NCBI GenBank assembly: GCA_944470555.2
Contig: OX104131.1
Span: 12,454,515 to 12,518,514 of the forward strand
Length of the DNA: 64,000 nt
Direction of reading: 5' to 3'
Source: Heterobilharzia americana
Taxonomy: Eukaryota; Platyhelminthes; Trematoda; Strigeidida; Schistosomatidae
The notes under the pieces: model-generated
What the model was told of the DNA's origin: nothing
What the model saw: the letters and a program-made list of their open reading frames with translations, nothing else
Database searches by the model: none
Shown: piece after piece, positions 57,547-64,000 of the stretch
Numbering within the stretch: the first letter of the stretch is position 1
How the letters are laid out: the number at the start of each line of letters is the position of its first letter
Translations under genes and position numbers: made by a program

Positions 57547-58260
57547 AGATACGTTAATGATATAATTGTGATATGTGATAAGCACGAAAATGTGACATGT
57601 TTGTTAGGAAGATTTAACAACGTACAAAACAACACAAGCTTAACATGTCAAGAAGAGAAAGGAAACCGTCTGCCATTCTTGGATATACTCCTAAGTCGTA
57701 GAAATGATAGTTTAGTAAAACGGTCGATTTACAGGAAACCTACTTGGACAGATCAGTACTTAAGTTTTCATAGCTTTTGTCCAACCCCATACGAGAGAGG
57801 TTTGATAAGTTTTCTATCCAAAAGGATCCAGTGTATTTGTACAGAAGACTCAATGGATCATGATATCAAAATACTAACTGAAACATTAGTGAAAATGGAT
57901 ATCCATTGAAGTTCATAAACCACTGCAGAAACCACCCAGGATTGAAATCTAATCTGTACTCTGTTTCGAAGAAATGCATTTGCATCGCGTTACCATACAG
58001 AGGAGAATCTAACAGCATATTATTAAAACGATGGTTAAGGTCTGATGTTAGCAAAAGGTACTATGCAGCAAGGCTTAACGTAGTTGAGAAGACCAAACAC
58101 CTGCTGCTACCTAGACCTCAACGCTGTATGAACGATTGCGTCACATCCCACGGCGTTTATAAATCTACATGTATGTATGTGGAAAAACATACTTAGGGAG
58201 GACTAATTGTGATATGCGCTTGAGGGTAGGGGAACATGTACCAAAATGGCTGCAAAAGCA
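57547..58260 (+). pseudogene. PLE reverse transcriptase second part and GIY-YIG
   Basis: Resumes at LRYVNDIIVICDKHENVTCL (YVDD changed to YVND by the duplicated target), then EEKGNRLPFLDILLSRR and RSIYRKPTWTDQYLSFHSFC (typical PLE), then MDHDIKILTETLVKMD. The next frame has HCRNHPGLKSNLYSVSKKCI, LPYRGESNSILLKRWLR and LLPRPQRCMNDCVTSHGVYK (GIY half). A shifted frame gives the TYLGRTN-CDMRLRVGEHVP-like YIG half near 58187-58240. Confidence 0.88.
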
Positions 58261-58370
58261 GCTGGATTCACAAACATTGATAAGCGCAGGTGGCAGACAA
58301 CCATCATCATCCATTGCAAAACATTATTGATAATGGTCACAGGAATGATATTAAAACAGCTTTTACAATT

Positions 58371-58588
58371 TGTCTTCAAATCTTATCACTTTTTTCCTTT
58401 CATTATCTTTCTTATTATTGAATTCCTTTATGTCATATTTATCCTTTCCTCACTTCCAGTTTTCCTATATAATGCCTTAACAAGTGAATGTGTGATCAGA
58501 TTATTCGAAATGTATAGTGCTAAAACATCACATTTTTCAGATAATCTACGTCTTCTAATTACATTATCCAAATTCATAAAAGGAGCTA
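58371..58588 (-). repeat. PLE inverted terminal repeat, right
   Basis: Reverse complement of 56341-56556 with few differences: CTTCAAATCTTATCAC at the inner end and CTTCTAATTACATTATCC at the outer end. A 140-codon hydrophobic open frame (58246-58668) overlaps it and is a by-product of reading the repeat. Confidence 0.85.
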
Positions 58589-58599
58589 ATTGTTTCGAA

Positions 58600-61500
58600 T
58601 TCTTGAAAAGGAGTATGTTTATTTCAATGGAGTCCCATTCCCAAAATACATCTATAGTATCTTTTTGAGTCTTCGAGTTGCATCAACCTCTCAATATCTT
58701 CTATTTGCTTTCTCCCGTTTAGTATATTTATCCAAAGAAAATGCAAATGTCCTTCCATTTCTTACAAACTATTTTCTGTTAGTCATCAACACTTATCATT
58801 TCTTATTTTGAGCAGTCTGAAAACAGTCCCATTGGTTAAACATTTATTAGCCCCAGTAGGCCCTTTGCCTTATGTCAAATTATATGTTATTCAGAAAATG
58901 AAAACAGAACTCATGTGCTTACTGAAGTGATCACAGTCACAACATGTGATCAACTAAATGTATGGCAGTTTAGTCTATCAATGGCCTAGAATTCTCTGTC
59001 ACCGTTAAAAGTGGACGCGAATACTTGAATTTGGTAACACTACTTCGTAAAGCTATCAGATGTATTGGATATTGAACTGTAGTTGCCTTCCAAGTTGATC
59101 ATACAGAATCCAATTCTCAATTTGACTTAATACTGTTTTCGAATGAGCAATTTGCGTTAGAATCCTATTTCGGCTGCCACTTATGAAGACAGCCAGTCAT
59201 CTTTAAGCTTGTTTCCGGGATTCTTATGGTATATTTAACATTGACCTTATAATTTAATGGTCTTGATGTAGGATATTCTATTTTCTCCTCGCTGGCTTCC
59301 TACTTGTTATTTTGTTGCCAATACAACATCACATTATATAATTAGCGTCACCTCCTGTTTCCAAACTAGCTGATGTGGTTGAAACGGTAGTGTTGGGATG
59401 ATAGAATAACTACAGTACTTTGGGAACTTTACATAAAAATGGACACAACAGCTTGACCAATCCTAAGTGAATTCATGTTCTCGCTTATCGAATAAACTAA
59501 CCATTTAGACCTATTCTTCACCTGATCAAAATGTGATAACAGCAATCTGTAGTCCACCAGTTGCCAAGCAGATAATAAACCTATTTCTTTTGTGCTCACT
59601 TTCCTCAGTTATATTTGCTTTTTGTAAGTCAGTGGTCATCAGTATCGAATATGCGCCTAACTCCACCACACTTGAACACATTCTTGAGTAAATATCTCTT
59701 GGATGTTGCTAGCTTTTCACTTCAAATTTCCTATCATATTATGCATGTAACATTACTGAAAAATTCTCTAAGACATTTGCATAACCATTATAGCTGGTTT
59801 TGTCGATTTCTAGTACATATTAGTTAACACAACTAATTACAAACTTTCGAATCTCATAGGGTTCATCTTTTGCTTCTCGTATCATTGTGCTACTTTATGT
59901 CGATATTCTCACGATACAACTCGTACTCCATTTGTCGTCAGACCAACTTCCTAACTATTCGTGTTTCCGCCAACTCACCGAAAATAAATGTTATACACCT
60001 ACCAGTTCACTTGTTCGCGCTACATCTTCTGTAATGAAAGCTTGCCGAGAATAGGTACTCAAGAGCATTTTCTAGCTTGGTTTAGTAAGAGCAAGGCGCG
60101 GCAGCAATATTACAGTTGAACATTTACTTAGTTTCAAGTGTTCAAATGACCAAAGCAATAAGCTTAGTGTGACTTTTCAGACCACCGTAGCAACCACTGA
60201 AGTAGCCAATCACGTTTTGCATAGAACAAATAAACCATGTTGGCCCCTCCAGTATTTGTTCAAGTGGACCTTAACATCACTTATAAGCTTAAAATTTTCT
60301 CATCGATTTAGTTTTTAACTTCTTGAAGTGCAAACGCCTTGCAGTTTACATCATCTAAAGTCTATGCTTGTAGTAAAAAATCGCAGTCATTATCTTTACA
60401 TTGCTCGCAATATCATTTTTTTTTGCGACACATTCCTTTGCCGATTTAGTTTACATCACTGTAAACCATGTGTTATCTAACTTAATCATCCTAATAAGCG
60501 AAACCTCCGTTAGAAGCATATTCTTTTTTTCATCCAATTTGTCTCATTCACAGTATCTAATGAGTTATTGGTTTATTACTTCTACCATTTTAGAAGCTTT
60601 AACAATCTAAAAGCGATTCCAGATCCTATACAGCCCCCTTTCACGTTTTCTCCTAACAATATAACTATGGGCAGTAAAATCATTATTAGGTATCAATTAA
60701 GTTCCCCATGGATTATGGAATATGCAGTATTCAGCTTCAAAAAAATTTATTGGATTTTGCGAGTTTTATGCAAAAATGCAAACTATTAAGCCAAGTGAAT
60801 CCAATCATACAACTTTCAAACTCATGAAAATTACTCAAAAAATTTCAGTACCCGATTGACCAGACCATTTATGATATTACACATGTATATGCAAGTAAAT
60901 TACTTGTTGCTAGTAAAAATATGATGGGATATAGGAGTCATTTCCAGACATTTTTGAAAGACTTAACAAAAATGGAATAGTGATTAGTTAGATCTAATTT
61001 AAGGAATTAATACCGCTTCCCAAAACTTATCAATTCTTATTCACATTCTTGTTGCTATTTAGCAGCCAATAACCGAGTGTTTATATGAATGTAAACATTC
61101 TTCCTACTTGATAACAGTTGTTACACCATATAAGAAAGTGGGAAAATCCTTACATGAAAAGATGCCGGTTTCATCAAACAGTAAGACTTTTATGATGTAC
61201 ACTCAAGAATATTTTATAGGCGTATTAACCCTTCTTTTCAAATCGATTGTATCTGAATCATTGTCACTACAGTACATTAAGTAGAGAGCTATCAGACATT
61301 CTAGAAATACATTACGATAACATTTTCATAGATCATGAACTTTCACCAAAGTTTTATTGGCTAAACAAAATAACTGCATTACTCGTGAGATACATTACTT
61401 CGAGTCAATTTCACAGTATACTTCTGGTGTCGATTACATCATAAGTATAAATGATGTATTATTCAGAATTTAAAAATGTTTCGTTTTCATCTTAACGATT

Positions 61501-64000
61501 GAGTCTGTACAAACCAAGAAGTGTATTAGAAGCAAGTACAGTTGACTCATTAGTTCCGATGTGATCAACTCCATTGTGCTCCAGTTTCATTTCCCAGTAA
61601 GTGATATGAAGTAGATTTGAAACGGGATTTAATAACTGGACGTATTACATATACTGAAATTGTAACTACAGTCAACATACAAGGTTTATTGTACAAATTT
61701 ATCAGTTTACGCTTCATTAATAATTCATGGCACTTTAACAAGACAGTCACCAGAATAACTAGTGAGACATCCTATACTGTAGCTTACTTGATGACTAGCG
61801 GCGGAATCCAGGACGCATATTTCGTCCCACTTAGGACTCGTCAGCTGGATGTACCTGCACCCGAGTGAGCGACGTTGTTCTCGCTGAGACTTAATCCCAG
61901 CAATCAACGCTGCAAACGCCAAAACATTATTCACTAGGCCACCAAGTTACGATATCTACCAATTGTACAGCGGGTATAAGCTGTTGTTTATTAGTAATTG
62001 TAATGGTGGAATATCTAGTTGTGTAAACAGGTATGTATATACGCCATTGAGACAAAGCCGAAAGTCATGTTCCTTGTCTATTTTTATCAGGATTGCATTA
62101 ACTGAACAACTGCAGGGATAAAGACGATTCATCTTTTTGACTTTCATAATTATGACATCAAAAGACCCAGACTTTAGATCATATGTTATCGAAATATTTA
62201 GTACCTGCTTGGTAAACTCAAATCGGCTGGAAAAATACAAAAGCTTTTACACAACACTTAGAATTTACATCGTAACTTCTTAATTTGCGGAATATTAGAA
62301 GTGAACTACAAGAATTCGCTCAAAAATCTCCAGGTAATCCAAGCTTACATCACCTTTGGTACTTAAGCTCAGGATTGAGTTCTGAAACCTTCAGAACATT
62401 CGTTTGCTCCTTACAATTTTAACATTTTTCACTTAATGTCACCCTGAACAATGTTATTCTGACCAAAAATGAAACCATGTTTAGAGGAATAAAGTAAATG
62501 AATTACTCACCAGATGACAACGTGAAGTTTTAGCGTTTATCCGATTTCATCAGTCACTGCTAAAAATGACACAAACCCAAGTATAGAATTTACCCATTAG
62601 ATGATGACCACTTCTTTCTGAAGTGACGTAAATATGCATATCTATCAATACTAGCATGACAGTAATCAGAACGCCTACTGGCTTTCTCTAATAGAAAAGA
62701 AACCTCAAGATTAATTACTGAAGCACAGTACTAATTAAGTGTATACAGAGACTAGTTAAAATAAGACAGGGATTTACTACTTGTCAGATAGCTATCGTAA
62801 CTTTTTGTCATGGTATATCCATCCTTCCTTTTCACAAACAGTGGCTACAGCGATATTCATGAATTTGATTTAAAAGACACAAAAAAGTGAAATTATTGAA
62901 CATGACTAAAATAAATTTAAACCATGATTAGATAAACAAATGGAATCAGAGTGCTTTTTAAGAAAAACCCATAATCAGTGAAGAGGAATGACAGCAATTT
63001 AGTGTTTTCTAATTGAATAACAACGTGGGGTATAATTCCTTAAAATCGAACTATGCAAAAAATTTTTCGCATAAATCACATATGTAAATATGTTTATATG
63101 AGTAGTATAAGTATGTAGAGAAAATATTTCGATTGCACAAGATGAAAAAATGTCACCAAATCTTTCACAAAGAGTTATTCATTAAATAGAGTAGATTTTA
63201 TGATGAATTTTATCATCTACATCATCTAAAGTATACAGTTTTCTGGCAGATAACACTGAATGAAATCATCTGCATACTTTTGTTTGAATTATGTGGTACG
63301 TAGCAAGCAGAGAGAAATGTACAATGTGCAATGACAACAAAAGTAAACATTTTCTTACAACACAGATATACGCTTTATCTGTCTCCATCAGTCTGTCTTG
63401 ATGCATTTAAGTCTCCTCTTTTAAGATAATTATTCGTTTGATGACGATTAGCTATGGCCAAATTTCGTTTTGGACCTAGATGGAAGAAAATAACCATAAA
63501 TGAGTAGAGAGGAAATGATCAAATAAATATTAATATTTTTAGACAGCTTAAAAAATTGGATAAAAACATCATTTAAAAACCATCGTTCACAATTTTCTGT
63601 GCTTCTAATCTGATAAGATAGAGACAATTACTATGTCAGAGAATCATATTTACGCTTTGGTAAAGGTAAGTCTGATATATGCAGAGAGAAAGTAGAAATA
63701 TCCTGGTAAAGGGCATAAACACCCGATAGAGAGGGGACTCTACTCATAATTGATCAGATGATGATATTTAACAGAACTTTGTTATGAAGTAAAAACGCAT
63801 TTGCAGTATTTTTTTGTTATCGACACATTTAAGGTTTCGAGAACATCGAATTTACAAATCTGAACCATGAACCTATATATAATGGTAATGAAACCATTTT
63901 ATTATGCATTTCTACCAAGCGATTCCCATTGTTTATTGAAGCTCCTATACTTCTACACTGAAAATATATTGAAAAGAAGCATAATTTGGGTAGTAAGTAA
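58600..64000. other. AT-rich, nothing recognised
   Basis: No domain, repeat partner or tRNA-like head seen. It could contain the first exon of the MTSS-like gene, which I could not identify. Confidence 0.4.

Larger units (their letters stand above)
56340..58590 (+). mobile_element. Penelope-like element with inverted terminal repeats, interrupted by a SINE
   Basis: A 2.25-kb unit flanked by inverted repeats of about 215 bp (56341-56556 and 58371-58588). The coding part runs on the plus strand: RT N-terminal half (56610-56927 and on to 57052), SINE insertion (57053-57546), RT second half (57547-57909), connector and GIY-YIG (57906-58260, then frameshifts). Stops and frameshifts are scattered, so it is inactive. 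Confidence 0.85.

Noticed and set aside
58246..58668. A 140-codon hydrophobic open frame that looks like a membrane protein
   Set aside because: Most of it is the right inverted terminal repeat of the PLE (reverse complement of 56341-56556), and its start overlaps the PLE GIY-YIG end. It is not an independent gene.
62100..62200. Minus-strand SGSFDVIIMK followed by GT as the missing first exon of the MTSS-like gene
   Set aside because: It loosely recalls GLFQTIISDMK, but the donor (GTCAAA) is poor, the conserved acidic residues are missing and the upstream residues do not fit.
1..64000. CRISPR arrays, operons, ribosome binding sites and bacterial terminators
   Set aside because: The window is eukaryotic nuclear DNA with spliced exons and retroelements. 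No short regular direct-repeat array was seen.

Overview
The window looks like nuclear DNA of a schistosomatid blood fluke (Schistosoma or a close relative). It is AT-rich and has no dense gene array. It carries a repeat set typical of schistosomes: RTE-type (SR2-like) and CR1-type (SR1-like) LINEs, Penelope-like elements (PLEs) with GIY-YIG domains, and tRNA-derived SINEs of the Sm-alpha kind that carry hammerhead ribozymes. Assignment is from recognised sequence families, not from a database search.

The only host gene I can support is on the minus strand. Four exons (34113-34174, 29414-29572, 27957-28125, 5631-5885) join in phase and encode most of an I-BAR/IMD domain of the MTSS1/MTSS2 (metastasis suppressor, MIM/ABBA) family. 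Such proteins bend membranes outward and link phosphoinositides to actin. The 5' exon with the start codon and the exons after the IMD were not found and may lie outside the window. The last intron seen is about 22 kb and holds much of the repeat content.

Layout. 1-5.6 kb: downstream intron or beyond, with two foldback repeats (2.31-2.56 kb and 2.90-4.13 kb) and a SINE. 5.63-5.89 kb: IMD exon. 6-27.9 kb: the 22-kb intron, with a second foldback repeat (8.0-9.3 kb), two near-identical inverted RTE 3' fragments (10.6-11.4 and 23.9-24.8 kb), a near full-length dead RTE element (12.3-15.6 kb), PLE pieces (16.9-17.8, 25.0-27.2 kb) and hammerhead SINEs (17.9-18.7, 21.1-21.4 kb). 28-34.2 kb: three IMD exons with SINE copies in the introns. 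About 34.3-54 kb: a block that by eye is richer in G+C and full of decayed coding sequence, with a CR1-type ORF1 (46.5-48.6 kb) and a CR1-type reverse transcriptase end (51.5-53.8 kb), both minus strand. 56.3-58.6 kb: a PLE with inverted terminal repeats, whose reverse transcriptase YVDD motif is split by a head-to-head hammerhead SINE insertion. 58.6-64 kb: nothing recognised.

All transposon reading frames are broken by stops and frameshifts. The most interesting signal is the repeated head-to-head (palindromic) arrangement of hammerhead SINEs and PLEs, including one copy with an apparently intact hammerhead core.
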